Shown: one piece after another, positions 1 to 9,000 of the stretch
Layout: each line of letters opens with the position of its first letter
Position numbering within the stretch: position 1 is the stretch's first letter
DNA from: Telmatospirillum sp. J64-1
GTDB taxonomy: Bacteria > Pseudomonadota > Alphaproteobacteria > Rhodospirillales > Magnetospirillaceae
Length of the DNA stretch: 64,000 nucleotides
Assembly (NCBI RefSeq): GCF_006980715.1
Contig: NZ_SBHN01000006.1
Coordinates: 1 to 64,000 of the forward strand
Direction of reading: 5' to 3'
Position numbers and translations under genes: made by a program
Notes under the pieces: generated by a model
What the model saw: the letters and a program-made list of their open reading frames with translations, nothing else
What the model was told of the DNA's origin: nothing
The model's database searches: none

Positions 1-48
1 AACTGCCGCATCGGCCCAGCCTAACTGACCAATCCGCTTGCGTGCCAT
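1..48 (-). CDS. Probable transposase, N-terminal fragment cut by window edge
   Basis: Only the first 16 codons are visible (MARKRIGQLGWADAAV) before the left edge. The ATG at 48-46 has a good ribosome site, AGGAGAGG, 6-10 bases upstream. The RxxIGQL start resembles the opening of IS5-type transposases, and an end-like sequence lies just upstream (101-117). The identification rests on a very short peptide, so family and function are tentative; another small DNA-binding protein is possible. Confidence 0.4.
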   Translation of the reverse strand, partial: MARKRIGQLGWADAAV

Positions 49-117
49 GACGGCCTCTCCTGCTGATCGAACAGGCCGCTATCGAATCACAATCATGCCT
101 TCCGTGCAAAGGTCTCC
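1..117. mobile_element. Possible end of an insertion sequence
   Basis: The putative transposase start is preceded by about 70 non-coding bases that end in GGAGACCTTTGCACGG when read on the minus strand (117-102). That looks like an IS terminal repeat at a typical distance from the transposase start. The other end lies outside the window, so neither the inverted repeat nor a target duplication can be confirmed. The sequence just beyond 117 is a chromosomal palindromic repeat, a common landing place for IS elements. Confidence 0.35.
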
Positions 118-180
118 AGGATGAGGAGCCGCCCCGGCGGCGTCTCGAAGCATGAGGCGGGCCCGGGCGAGGGCTCATAT
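118..180. repeat. Dispersed palindromic repeat, family 2 (single arm)
   Basis: ATGAGGAGCCGCC..GGCGGCGTCTCGAAGCATGAGG forms a hairpin through GCCGCC/GGCGGC. Related copies lie at 2800-2906 and 21216-21336, with a degenerate trace near 61492-61515. The element is non-coding and sits beside the putative IS end and a family 1 copy. Confidence 0.7.
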
Positions 181-233
181 CAAGTCAAACCGCGATGCTC
201 ATTAAAGGCACGGAACTCCAGCCCCGCTTTTCC

Positions 234-315
234 CGTCACCCCCGCGAAAGCGGGAATCCATGCCGCCACTGATTCTTCCCGGGCCGAATGGGCCCCCGCT
301 TTCGCGGGGGTGACG
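234..315. repeat. Dispersed palindromic repeat, family 1, copy A
   Basis: The element begins CGTCACCCCCGCGAAAGCGGGAATC and ends CCCCCGCTTTCGCGGGGGTGACG. It contains two short hairpins (CCCGC-GAAA-GCGGG and CCCCCGC/GCGGGGG), and its outer CGTCA/TGACG ends are complementary. Near-identical copies occur at 9573-9660 and 61333-61434, always between genes. It resembles the dRS3-like CCCGCG-GCGGGAAT repeats known from other proteobacteria. Confidence 0.8.
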
Positions 316-421
316 GATTGATGCAAGCGGAACCGGCTTTGCCGACGCCCCCCACGGCTGCGCCAAGGCAGAGGGCAAGAGTATAAACTTAAAACGTGAT
401 GCAGATTTCCTGCACCACGTT
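316..421. other. Intergenic tail downstream of the HNH gene
   Basis: With the repeats and the putative IS end, this completes a gene-free stretch of about 370 bases (49-421). It lies downstream of the minus-strand HNH gene. I see no further gene, no tRNA and no convincing terminator hairpin with a T-run here. Confidence 0.5.
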
Positions 422-985
422 TTAGAACGGCTCCAGTTCCGAATCCCAGTAAAGAAAATCCCGCCAACTTTCATGCAGAAAATTTGGCGGGAAGGATCGT
501 CCGTTGAGCTGAAGCTGATGTGACGTCGGCCGATACGGCCTCATCAGCGGCGGCATTCCCGCCTCCGCCGGTGTTCTGTTCGCCTTGACCAGATTGCATG
601 GCCCGCAGGCGGCCACGACATTCTCCCAAGTCGTCTGCCCCCCGCGCGAACGCGGGATCACATGGTCGAAGGTCAGGTCGTGGACAGGAAAGGGATGTCC
701 GCAATATTGGCAGACGAAGCGGTCGCGCAGGAACAGGTTGAAGCGGGTGAAGGCCGGATGGCGCGCCGCCGGCACATATTCCTTGAGCGAGATGACGCTG
801 GGCAGGCGGAAGGCCCAGTTGGGAGAGCGGACGACGCGGTCATATTCCGAAACCACGTTGACCCGGTCGGCGACCACCGCCTTGATCGCCTCCTGCCAGG
901 ACCATAGAGACAAGGGGAAGTAGCTGAGCGGCCGGAAATCGGCGTTCAGCACCAGCGCAGGACAGGACTGTAAAGCCGTGGCCAT
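422..985 (-). CDS. HNH endonuclease family protein
   Basis: A 187-aa protein with a complete HNH/beta-beta-alpha-metal nuclease fold. It has CxxC at Cys92/Cys95, Asp-His at 107-108 (DHVIP), Asn122, and CxxCNxxK at 127-134. The two CxxC pairs should bind structural zinc, and the DH/N/N residues form the metal-nicking site. Residues 1-85 (VLNADFRPLSYFPLSLWSW) match the N-terminal region typical of stand-alone chromosomal HNH proteins of alphaproteobacteria. No restriction-modification partner or phage gene is adjacent, so a role in defence or repair cannot be assigned. The ATG start lies in front of a short gap with no other candidate. Confidence 0.85.
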   Translation of the reverse strand: MATALQSCPALVLNADFRPLSYFPLSLWSWQEAIKAVVADRVNVVSEYDRVVRSPNWAFRLPSVISLKEYVPAARHPAFTRFNLFLRDRFVCQYCGHPFPVHDLTFDHVIPRSRGGQTTWENVVAACGPCNLVKANRTPAEAGMPPLMRPYRPTSHQLQLNGRSFPPNFLHESWRDFLYWDSELEPF

Positions 986-1142
986 CGCCTCCCTCCCTGG
1001 GTTGACTTCAGGACTCTATTATCTCGTCAAACACATCAAGCATTCATAACAGTTCTATGAAACCGCCTTGCCAGCGGACCGCCAAGATAACACGGGAAAA
1101 GGGGCAGCCGCTACTCCCGGCGCCACCCCTCCCTTTACAGAG

Positions 1143-1823
1143 TTACTCCTGTTGCTCCTGCCGGGCGGCACCGAAAGACTGCGCCACGAAGCGGATTCCC
1201 GCCACCAGCCCTTCCTGATCGATGGAATGGCCGAGACCGGGGCGGGTCATCGCCAGCACCGGCACGCCCGCGCGTTCCAGCGCTTCGACGGCCGCGGGAT
1301 GCAGGCCGAACGGCACCACATCATCAGCCTCACCATGAATCAACAACACCGGCGGGCGCGATTTGATCTCGCCCGGCAGCGATTCGGGATCAGCCAGCAG
1401 GCCGGAATAGCCCACGACTACCGCGCAGGCACGAGGACGGCGCAGGGCGGCATGCAGGGACATCATGGTGCCTTGCGAGAACCCCACCAGCGCCAGGTCG
1501 GCATCGGTCAGGCCGCGCTTTTCCAGCTCGGCGTCGATGAAGGCATTGAGGACCGGCAGCGTCTGGCGCACCCCGGCCCCGATGGCCTCGGGCGAGCGGT
1601 CTTGCAGGCTGAACCACTGGAAGCCAAATGGGGCCATGTCGAAAGGCTGAGGGGCATTGGGCGACAGGAATTCGGCATCGGGCAAGGCCTGGGCGAAATA
1701 GGGCGCCAGGGCGATCAGATCGTTGCCATCCGAGCCGACGCCATGCAGAAAGATCACCAACTGCTTCGGCTTGCCTCCCGAGGCCGGAGGAACGGACGGA
1801 CCGGAAAGCGCGGGATTGGACAT
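1143..1823 (-). CDS. Carboxylesterase / acyl-protein thioesterase-like alpha/beta hydrolase
   Basis: A 226-aa cytoplasmic alpha/beta hydrolase of the phospholipase/carboxylesterase (PF02230) type. The nucleophile is Ser116 in GFSQG, the acid is Asp167 in HGEADDVVP, and the base is His199 in GLGHS. The oxyanion-side HGVGSDGND motif is at 27-35. Length and motif order match the family. Substrates are short acyl esters or thioesters; the natural substrate cannot be told from sequence. The C-terminus is unusually Gln/Glu-rich. It is divergently oriented to gluQ with a gap of under 100 bases. Confidence 0.85.
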   Translation of the reverse strand: MSNPALSGPSVPPASGGKPKQLVIFLHGVGSDGNDLIALAPYFAQALPDAEFLSPNAPQPFDMAPFGFQWFSLQDRSPEAIGAGVRQTLPVLNAFIDAELEKRGLTDADLALVGFSQGTMMSLHAALRRPRACAVVVGYSGLLADPESLPGEIKSRPPVLLIHGEADDVVPFGLHPAAVEALERAGVPVLAMTRPGLGHSIDQEGLVAGIRFVAQSFGAARQEQQE

Positions 1824-1918
1824 GGAATGGCTCCTTCTTCACTGTCGCGCCACAGTCCTAACCCGAAGCCATCCCCCTGTCACCCCCGCGAATGCTACCC
1901 CTGACGACAGAGCCCTTC

Positions 1919-2776
1919 ATGCCCGCCTCCCCCATCGTCACGCGCTTCGCCCCCAGCCCGACGGGCGGGCTGCATCTCGGCCATGCCCATTCCGCCCTGT
2001 TCGGCTGGCTGGCGGCCAGGCAGGCGGGGGGACAATTCCTGCTGCGCCTGGAAGACATAGACCCGGTGCGCTGCCGCCCCGAATTCGCCGAAGGCATCCT
2101 TGAAGACCTCGCTTGGCTGGGCCTGACCTGGGACGGGCCGGTCCGCCGCCAGTCCGAACATATGGAAGACTATGCCCGCGCCCTGGGACGATTGGACGAG
2201 ATGAGCCTGCTCTATCCCTGCTTCTGCACGCGCAAGGACATCCAGGAGGAAATCGCCCGCGCCGGGCATGCCCCCCACGGCCCGGACGGCCCGCTCTATC
2301 CCGGCCTCTGCCGCGCCCTGCCGCGCGCCGAAGCCGATGCGCGCATGGCGGCGGGCGAGCCTTATGCCCTGCGCCTGGACATGCATGCGGCCATCGCGGC
2401 CGCCGGTCCCCTGACCTGGCACGACCGGGGCAAGGGCGAGATCGTGGCGACGCCGGAAATCTTCGGCGACGTGGTGCTGGCCCGCAAGGACGTGCCCACC
2501 AGCTATCACTTGGCCGTCACCGTGGACGACTACCTTCAAGGCATCACCCTGGTCACACGCGGCGAGGATTTGTTCGAGGCAACCCATATCCACCGCCTGC
2601 TGCAGGCCCTGCTGGGGCTGCACGTTCCCGACTGGCACCACCATCGCCTGCTCACCGATGAGACCGGCCGCCGCTTCGCCAAGCGCGACAAGTCCCTGAC
2701 CCTGCAGGCCTTGCGCGAATCTGGCAAGACGCCCGCGGAGGTCCAGGCCATGGCGGGTTTCGTGGCGACGGGATAG
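1919..2776 (+). CDS. gluQ: Glutamyl-Q tRNA(Asp) synthetase
   Basis: A 285-aa truncated glutamyl-tRNA synthetase paralogue that lacks the anticodon-binding domain. This is the GluQ-RS class that attaches glutamate to queuosine in tRNA-Asp. The class I HIGH motif is HLGH at 19-22 and the KMSKS-like motif is KRDKS near 255. The CFC...YPGLC cysteines form the family's zinc site. An in-frame ATG at 1892 is also open, but homology starts with PIVTRFAPSPTG just after the 1919 ATG. Neither start has a strong ribosome site. Confidence 0.92.
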   Translation: MPASPIVTRFAPSPTGGLHLGHAHSALFGWLAARQAGGQFLLRLEDIDPVRCRPEFAEGILEDLAWLGLTWDGPVRRQSEHMEDYARALGRLDEMSLLYPCFCTRKDIQEEIARAGHAPHGPDGPLYPGLCRALPRAEADARMAAGEPYALRLDMHAAIAAAGPLTWHDRGKGEIVATPEIFGDVVLARKDVPTSYHLAVTVDDYLQGITLVTRGEDLFEATHIHRLLQALLGLHVPDWHHHRLLTDETGRRFAKRDKSLTLQALRESGKTPAEVQAMAGFVATG

Positions 2777-2799
2777 GCGGATTTTCGGCCTGCGCCGTC

Positions 2800-2906
2800 C
2801 TCCGAGATGCCGCTTCGCGGCTCCTCAGGACGAGGCTCGTTCCGTGTTTTATCTCAAGAAGATGAACCTCATGCCGAGGAGCCCCGCAGGGCCGTCCCGA
2901 AGCATG
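2800..2906. repeat. Dispersed palindromic repeat, family 2 (double element)
   Basis: Two hairpin modules lie head to head: CGAGATGCCGCTTCGCGGCTCCTCAG, then CCGAGGAGCCCCGCAGGGCCGTCCCGAAGCATGA. They are separated by an AT-richer spacer. The same arrangement recurs at 21216-21336. It occupies the gap between the convergent gluQ and elbB genes, where it could also act as a transcription barrier. Confidence 0.7.
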
Positions 2907-2930
2907 ATCCTGTGCACCTCCCCTTCCTCC

Positions 2931-3599
2931 TCAGCAGCAGGATTCCGGGCATTCCATCATATGCAGCAAGGCATGGACCACGCCCTCGGTGGCCGTGGCG
3001 ATCTCGCTCAGGGTGGCGTCGAGCATGTGACAGGCGGCCGTGGCGATGCGTGCCTTGTGGTCCACGACGACCTGATCGCTGGCGGCCGGGCGGTGGATGC
3101 TGCCCATGGTCTTGATGGCCGAGGCCGTGCCCAGGTCGTTGCCGATGGTGATCTCGATCCGGTCGAGGACGCGGGCCAGCAGGACCGGCGCCATGCAGGT
3201 GGCGCCGATGGGCTTGCCCGCACGCGAGAAATCCTTGATGGCCCGGGCCAGTTCCGGCAGGACCGTGCAATCGGTGCCGTCGCGGAAGAAGCTGGACAAT
3301 GTCTTGGCCGCCCCCAGCCCGCCGGGCAGCATCAAGGCATGATAATCACTGGAATGAAGTTGCCCCAGAGGGCGCACCCGGCCGCGCGTGATGCGGGCCG
3401 CCTCGCGCAGGGCGTTGCGCGTCTCGACCATGGGCTGGCCGGACAGGTGGTCGACGACATCTTCCTGGGACATGTCGGGCGCGAAACAATCCGCGCGGGC
3501 GCCAGCCCGTTCGATCGCCAGCAGGGTCAGCACCGCTTCACGGATCTCCGACCCGTCCAGCCCGCCACACCCCGACAGCACGACCGCGACTTTGCGCAT
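2931..3599 (-). CDS. elbB: ElbB-type DJ-1/PfpI family glyoxalase
   Basis: A 222-aa DJ-1/PfpI superfamily protein closely matching ElbB. Diagnostic blocks are VVLSGCGGLDGSEIREAVLTLL at the N-terminus, ETRNALREAARITRG at 59-73, and LPGGLGAAKTLS at 91-102. The family nucleophile is Cys135 in GATCMAP. E. coli ElbB has weak glyoxalase activity and was linked to isoprenoid production; the physiological role is unsettled. It is a single gene, convergent with gluQ. The C-terminus ends CC, which is unusual. Confidence 0.93.
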   Translation of the reverse strand: MRKVAVVLSGCGGLDGSEIREAVLTLLAIERAGARADCFAPDMSQEDVVDHLSGQPMVETRNALREAARITRGRVRPLGQLHSSDYHALMLPGGLGAAKTLSSFFRDGTDCTVLPELARAIKDFSRAGKPIGATCMAPVLLARVLDRIEITIGNDLGTASAIKTMGSIHRPAASDQVVVDHKARIATAACHMLDATLSEIATATEGVVHALLHMMECPESCC

Positions 3600-3737
3600 G
3601 TTGGAGAATCCTTACAGTCAGAAAGAGTTTTTTGAAGCTACGGCCAGCACGGTTGCGCCGCAATATGCTGTTCGGCAAAGCTGGCTGGGCAGATGGCGGC
3701 CCTATATGGTGAGGACTAGCCTAGAAGGAGTGACAAG

Positions 3738-5225
3738 ATGGCATCGGCCTATGAGCAACTGGAACGTCTGTGCGAACGTCTGGGCGTGTTGTCCGAAACG
3801 ATCGGACTCCTGCATTGGGACATGTCCACCATGATGCCCGCGGACGGCGCCGAGGCGCGCGGCGGGCAGTTGGCCGCGCTCAAGGGCCTGCATCATGAAT
3901 TGATGACCGCCCCGCAGGTGGGCGAATGGCTGGACGAGGCCGAAAGCCGGCAGGACGGCCTGAACGACTGGCAGCGCGCCAATCTGCGGGAATTCCGCCG
4001 CGAATACGTTCATGCCACCGCCGTTCCGGGCGATCTGGTCGAGGCCACCAGCCGCGCCGTCTCGGCCTGCGAGATGACCTGGCGCGAGGCGCGCGCCGCC
4101 TCGGACTTCGCCGCCGTCGCGCCGCTGCTGGCCGAGGTGCTGAACCTGATCCGCCAGACCGCCCAGGCCAAGGCCGCGAAGCTGGGCTGCTCGCTCTATG
4201 ACGCCTTGCTCGACGAATACGAGCCGGGCGGGCGATCGGCGGAAATCGATGAAGTCTTCGCCGATCTCGAAGCCTTCCTGCCCGGCTTCCTGGGCGAGGT
4301 GCTGGAACACCAGGGCGCAGAGCCGCCCGCCCCGAAGGGCCCCTTCCCCGCCGCGACGCAGAAGGAACTGGGCCGCAAGCTGATGGGCGTACTGGGCTTC
4401 GATTTCGAACGCGGGCGGCTGGACGAGAGCTTCCATCCCTTCTGCGGCGGCATCCCCGACGACATCCGCATGACCACCCGCTATGACGAGGACGACTTCA
4501 CCAGCGCCATCATGGGCGTGCTGCACGAGACCGGCCATGCCCTCTACGAGCAGGGCCTGCCCAAGCAATGGCGCCGCCAGCCGGTGGGACAGGCGCGCGG
4601 CATGAGCCTGCACGAGAGCCAGTCCCTGCTGATGGAGATGCAGGCCTGCCGCTCGCGCGAATTCATGACCTTCGCCGCGCCCCTGATGCGCCAGGCCTTC
4701 GGCGGCAGCGGCCCGGAATGGGAGGCCGAAAGCCTGTATCGGCGCGGCATCCGCGTGCAGCCCGACTTCATCCGCGTCGATGCCGACGAGGTCACCTATC
4801 CCGCCCATGTCATCCTGCGCTATCGCCTGGAAAAGGCGCTGATCGCGGGCGAGATGGAAGTGAACGACCTGCCCGGCGCCTGGAGCGAGGGGATGAAGAC
4901 GCTGCTGGGCATCACCCCGCCCGACGACCGGCGCGGCTGCCTACAGGACATCCACTGGTTCGACGGCGCCTGGGGCTATTTCCCGACCTATACTTTGGGC
5001 GCCATGACCGCCACCCAGCTGTTCGACGCCGCCCGCCGGGATGTGCCCTCGATCCCCGAATCCATCGGCCGGGGAGATTTCGGCCCGCTGCTGACCTGGC
5101 TGCGCGCCAATGTCCATGAAAAGGGCTCGCTGCTCTCGACCCGCGACCTCTTGACCCAGGCGACGGGCCGCCCCCTTGACCCGCAGGTCTTCAAGGACCA
5201 CTTGCGGCGGCGTTATCTGGCGTAA
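3738..5225 (+). CDS. Carboxypeptidase Taq-type metallopeptidase (family M32)
   Basis: A 495-aa cytoplasmic zinc carboxypeptidase. The M32 zinc motif is HETGH at 263-267, and the third-ligand region is HESQS at 292-296. The length (about 500 aa) and the N-terminal helical lid (LLHWDM) are typical. It releases C-terminal residues from peptides with broad specificity except proline. A strong Shine-Dalgarno, AGAAGGAGTG, sits 5-6 bases before the ATG. It is a single-gene unit followed at once by thrC on the same strand. Confidence 0.95.
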   Translation: MASAYEQLERLCERLGVLSETIGLLHWDMSTMMPADGAEARGGQLAALKGLHHELMTAPQVGEWLDEAESRQDGLNDWQRANLREFRREYVHATAVPGDLVEATSRAVSACEMTWREARAASDFAAVAPLLAEVLNLIRQTAQAKAAKLGCSLYDALLDEYEPGGRSAEIDEVFADLEAFLPGFLGEVLEHQGAEPPAPKGPFPAATQKELGRKLMGVLGFDFERGRLDESFHPFCGGIPDDIRMTTRYDEDDFTSAIMGVLHETGHALYEQGLPKQWRRQPVGQARGMSLHESQSLLMEMQACRSREFMTFAAPLMRQAFGGSGPEWEAESLYRRGIRVQPDFIRVDADEVTYPAHVILRYRLEKALIAGEMEVNDLPGAWSEGMKTLLGITPPDDRRGCLQDIHWFDGAWGYFPTYTLGAMTATQLFDAARRDVPSIPESIGRGDFGPLLTWLRANVHEKGSLLSTRDLLTQATGRPLDPQVFKDHLRRRYLA

Positions 5226-5339
5226 TTTCCGTTAAGAATATCGAAGTTCAGCCGATATGCGGTGCGGCGACCTTGTCCCGCACCGACTGCATGTACTATC
5301 GTGGCGCGCTTTTCTTATGAGCGCCTGTTGGAGTTCGAC

Positions 5340-6743
5340 TTGAAGTATGTCAGCACCCGGGGCCGCGCCCCTGTCCTCGAATTCGACGACGTTCTTCTGA
5401 CCGGTCTGGCCCGCGATGGCGGCCTGTACGTGCCGGAAGAATTTCCCTTCTTCACCGCCAGCGAACTGCGCGAAATGCGCGGCCTGAGCTATCAGGAACT
5501 GGCGGTGCGGGTGATGCTGCCCTTCGTCGAAGGCTCGATCACCGAGGACGAACTGCGGGCGATGGTGACTGACGCCTATGGTTCCTTCCGTCATCCCGCG
5601 GTGACGCCGCTGAAGCAGATCGGCACCGATGATTGGCTGCTGGAACTGTTCCACGGCCCGACGCTCGCCTTCAAGGACGTGGCGCTGCAACTGCTCGGCC
5701 GCCTGTTCGACCATGTGCTGAAGAAGCGCGGCCAGCGCGTCTGCATCGTCGGCGCCACTTCGGGCGATACCGGCTCGGCGGCCATCGAGGCCTGCCGCGA
5801 CCGCGAGTCCATCGACATCATCATCCTGCACCCCAAGGGCCGCGTCTCCGAAGTGCAGCGCCGCCAGATGACCAGCGTGCTGTCGCCGAACGTGCGCAAC
5901 CTGGCGATCGAAGGCTCCTTCGACGATTGCCAGGACCTGGTCAAGGCCATGTTCAACGACGAGGCCTTCCGCGACGAGATGAGCCTGTCGGCGGTCAATT
6001 CCATCAACTGGGCCCGCATCATGGCCCAGATCGTCTATTATTTCTGGGCCGGGCTGTCGCTCGGCGCGCCCGAGCGTTCCTTCACCTTCGCCGTGCCGAC
6101 GGGCAATTTCGGCAACATCTATGCCGGTTATGCCGCCCGCCGCATGGGCCTGCCCATCGACAAGCTGGTGGTGGGATCGAACCGCAACGACATCCTGACC
6201 CGCTTCCTGAATTCGGGCTCGATGGTCATCGAAGGCGTCGAACCCTCGATCAGCCCCAGCATGGACATCCAGGTGTCGAGCAATTTCGAGCGCCTGCTGT
6301 TCGACTACGTGGACCGCGAAGGCGCCACCGTCGATGCCATGATGAAGGAATTCCGCGAGACCGGGCGCATGGAAATGCCCCAGGGGGGATGGCGCGCCCT
6401 GTGCCAGCTCTTCGAGGGACGTCGCTATGACGACGACGCCACCCGCACTCGCATCGCCGGACTGTATCGTGACAGCGGCGAATTGCTCGAGCCCCATTCC
6501 ATCATCGGCGTCGCCGCCGGCCGCGATTGCGGACGGCCGGAAGGCTCGGTGCTGGTCAGCCTTGCCACCGCCCATCCGGCCAAGTTCCCCGATGCGGTGG
6601 AACAGGCCTCGGGCCTGCGCCCCGGCCTGCCCACCTGGCTGGGCGATCTTTTCGAAAGGACCGAACGTTTGGATTCTGCACCCAATGATGTCGAGGCGGT
6701 AAAGGCCTATGTCCGCGCTGCCGTCGCCAAGGTGCCCGCATGA
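5340..6743 (+). CDS. thrC: Threonine synthase
   Basis: Converts O-phosphohomoserine to threonine with PLP. The PLP lysine is Lys112 in LAFKD, and the family N-terminus KYVSTRG is present. I choose the TTG at 5340 because it puts M-KYVSTRG at the N-terminus, is preceded by GGAG at the right distance, and gives the usual 467 aa. The open frame runs back to 5262 (with a GTG at 5301), but those extra residues have no family counterpart. It overlaps the M16 peptidase by 4 bp (ATGA), so the two are probably co-translated. Confidence 0.95.
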   Translation: MKYVSTRGRAPVLEFDDVLLTGLARDGGLYVPEEFPFFTASELREMRGLSYQELAVRVMLPFVEGSITEDELRAMVTDAYGSFRHPAVTPLKQIGTDDWLLELFHGPTLAFKDVALQLLGRLFDHVLKKRGQRVCIVGATSGDTGSAAIEACRDRESIDIIILHPKGRVSEVQRRQMTSVLSPNVRNLAIEGSFDDCQDLVKAMFNDEAFRDEMSLSAVNSINWARIMAQIVYYFWAGLSLGAPERSFTFAVPTGNFGNIYAGYAARRMGLPIDKLVVGSNRNDILTRFLNSGSMVIEGVEPSISPSMDIQVSSNFERLLFDYVDREGATVDAMMKEFRETGRMEMPQGGWRALCQLFEGRRYDDDATRTRIAGLYRDSGELLEPHSIIGVAAGRDCGRPEGSVLVSLATAHPAKFPDAVEQASGLRPGLPTWLGDLFERTERLDSAPNDVEAVKAYVRAAVAKVPA

Positions 6744-8002
6744 CCCGTATCCGTGAAACCGTCCTCCCCAATGGCCTGCGCGTCCTGACCGACCCCATGG
6801 ACACGGTGGAATCCGTGTCCATGGGCGTTTGGGTCAATGTCGGCACGCGCCACGAACGCCCCGAGATCAACGGCGTTTCGCATCTGCTCGAACATATGGC
6901 CTTCAAGGGCACCCATCGCCGTTCCGCCCGCGATATCGCCGAGCAGATCGAGGCCGTGGGCGGCCATCTCAACGCCTATACCTCGCGCGAGCAGACGGCC
7001 TATTACGCCAAGGTGCTGAAAGAAGACGTGGCGCTGGGGCTGGACATCATTTCCGACATCCTCCAGCACTCGGTCATCGATCCCGAGGAACTGGCCCGCG
7101 AACAGGCGGTGGTGGTGCAGGAGATCAGCCAGGCCATCGACACGCCCGACGACATCATCTTCGACTACTTCCAGGAAACCGCCTATCCCGACCAAGCGCT
7201 GGGCCGTCCCGTGCTGGGCACCGAGGAACTGGTGCGCGGCATGAACCGCGACGTGGTTCACGGCTATATGAGCCAGAACTATTCGGCCAGCCGCATGATC
7301 CTGGCCGCCGCCGGACGCGTCGATCACGACCAGATCGTCGAGATGGCGCACAAGGCCTTCGACACCCTGCCCGCCGAGGCCGACCTGCCCGAGGAACCCG
7401 CCAATTACCGTGGCGGCGATTTCCGCGAGGAGCGCGACCTGGAACAGGTCCATGTGCTGCTGGGCTTCGACTCGGTGGCCTACGACGATCCGGACTTCTA
7501 TGCCGCCTCGGTCTATTCCACCGTGCTCGGCGGCGGCATGTCCTCGCGCCTGTTCCAGGAAATCCGCGAGAAGCGGGGTCTGGTCTATTCCATCTATTCC
7601 TACGCCTCGTCCTATCACGACGGCGGCATGTTCGCCGTCTATGCCGGGACCGGCGAGAACGAGGTGGCGGAACTGATCCCCGTGGCCTGCGAGGAGATGC
7701 TGCGCTCGACGGAGGACGTGACGGAAGAGGAAGTCCGCCGCGCCCGTGCCCAGCTCAAAGCCAGCATGCTGATGTCGCTGGAAAGCACGTCTTCGCGCTG
7801 CGAACAGCTGGCCCGCCAGATCATGGCCTTCGGCCGCCCCATTCCGGTCGAGGAAGTAGTCGCCAAGATCGAAGCCGTGGATGCCGCCGCCGTCAAGCGC
7901 ACCGCCCGGCGCATCCTTTCCTCCCGCCCCACCGTGGCCGCCATCGGCCCGCTGGGCAAGGTGGAAAGCTACGACCAGATCGCCAGCCGGCTGGCCCTGT
8001 AA
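6740..8002 (+). CDS. M16 family zinc peptidase (mitochondrial processing peptidase-like)
   Basis: A 420-aa single-chain M16B peptidase. The inverted zinc motif HxxEH is His48-Leu-Leu-Glu51-His52, followed by the family block FKGTHRRSA. The C-terminal half carries the second M16 fold and GGGMSSRLFQEIREKRGLVYSI. Alphaproteobacterial thrC is commonly followed by this gene, as here with an ATGA overlap. It probably degrades or processes peptides in the cytoplasm; the substrate is unknown. A terminator hairpin follows at 8088-8117. Confidence 0.92.
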   Translation: MTRIRETVLPNGLRVLTDPMDTVESVSMGVWVNVGTRHERPEINGVSHLLEHMAFKGTHRRSARDIAEQIEAVGGHLNAYTSREQTAYYAKVLKEDVALGLDIISDILQHSVIDPEELAREQAVVVQEISQAIDTPDDIIFDYFQETAYPDQALGRPVLGTEELVRGMNRDVVHGYMSQNYSASRMILAAAGRVDHDQIVEMAHKAFDTLPAEADLPEEPANYRGGDFREERDLEQVHVLLGFDSVAYDDPDFYAASVYSTVLGGGMSSRLFQEIREKRGLVYSIYSYASSYHDGGMFAVYAGTGENEVAELIPVACEEMLRSTEDVTEEEVRRARAQLKASMLMSLESTSSRCEQLARQIMAFGRPIPVEEVVAKIEAVDAAAVKRTARRILSSRPTVAAIGPLGKVESYDQIASRLAL

Positions 8003-8087
8003 AAGGCTTTCTGCTCGAAGCGCAAGCAAACCGCCTTCGCCCCGCGAAAGCGGAAGTGACGGGAAAAAGGCCGAGACGGCATTCGAA

Positions 8088-8117
8088 GGGCGCGGAGATC
8101 ACTCTCCGCGCCCTTTT
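8088..8117 (+). terminator. Rho-independent terminator after thrC-M16 operon
   Basis: GGGCGCGGAG and CTCCGCGCCC form a perfect 10-bp stem with a 6-base loop, followed by TTTT on the plus strand. It touches the stop codon of the convergent hydrolase gene, so the two transcription units end against each other. Confidence 0.8.
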
Positions 8118-8953
8118 CACTCCAGGAAGGATGCCACCGCGTCCACCTGTTCCGGCACGTTCAGCGCCGGGGCATGGCCACAGCCCTTGACCTCCAGCAG
8201 GCGCGTCCGGGAATTGCGGCGCGTCATCTCGGCGGCCCAGTCCGGCGGCAGCAGGTCCGAGCTTTCCCCGCGCAACAACAGGACCGGCGCGGTAATGGCC
8301 TCCCAGCCCGGCCATTGATCGTAGTCGCGGGGATGATCGCTGAACTGGCGGATGACGGCGGGATCGTAATGCAGGGTCAGGCGGCCGTCGTCGCGGCGGC
8401 GGCAGGATGTCTCGGCCATGCGACGCCATTCGCCGTCCGTCATGGCGCCATAGGGTTTGTAGACCAGCCGCAGATAAGCTTCCAACTCGGCCATGCTGTC
8501 GAAGGCGGGCGGATTGCCCACATAAGCGAGAATCCGCTCGACGGCGGGAGGGGGCAGTTGCGGGCCGATATCGTTGACCAACAGCCGCTCCATGCGGTCC
8601 TTCAACACGCCACCGGCCAACCGGATGCCCAAGGCCCCACCCATCGAAGAGCCGACCCAGCGCAGCCGGTCGACGGCGAATGCCGCCAGCAGGTCCAGCG
8701 CCACGCGCTGATAAGCCGTGAAGCAATATTCCGCCGCCGGCTCCTCGGCCCATTGCGACAGCCCCCGCCCCGGCGCATCGGGACAAAGCACGCGGAAACG
8801 CCGCGACAAATGTTCGGCCAGGATGTCGAAATCCCGCCCCGTCCGCACCAAGCCATGCCAGCAGACGACCGTCTCGGGATTGCCCTCTCCCCAAACGGAT
8901 ACATGGATCTCCCGCCCGGCGCAGAAGACGTAGTGGGATTGAGGCAACATCAT
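8117..8953 (-). CDS. Alpha/beta fold hydrolase
   Basis: A 278-aa hydrolase. The nucleophile elbow is GSSMGG (Ser103), the acid is expected in the LLLRGESSDLL segment, and the base is in KGCGHAP near the C-terminus. HG near residue 33 (CWHGLVRTG) supplies the oxyanion hole. Substrate unknown; the pattern fits esterase/lactonase-like proteins. It is divergent from the acetyltransferase at 9001 with only 47 bases between the starts, so the two promoters must overlap. Confidence 0.82.
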   Translation of the reverse strand: MMLPQSHYVFCAGREIHVSVWGEGNPETVVCWHGLVRTGRDFDILAEHLSRRFRVLCPDAPGRGLSQWAEEPAAEYCFTAYQRVALDLLAAFAVDRLRWVGSSMGGALGIRLAGGVLKDRMERLLVNDIGPQLPPPAVERILAYVGNPPAFDSMAELEAYLRLVYKPYGAMTDGEWRRMAETSCRRRDDGRLTLHYDPAVIRQFSDHPRDYDQWPGWEAITAPVLLLRGESSDLLPPDWAAEMTRRNSRTRLLEVKGCGHAPALNVPEQVDAVASFLE

Positions 8954-9000
8954 CTTTCCTTCACTCTATCAGCAACCGAAGCGCCAGACGGAAAGCCGCA

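Noticed and set aside
234-315. CRISPR array
   Set aside because: The repeats are isolated palindromic units tens of kilobases apart, not regularly spaced repeats with spacers; no cas genes.
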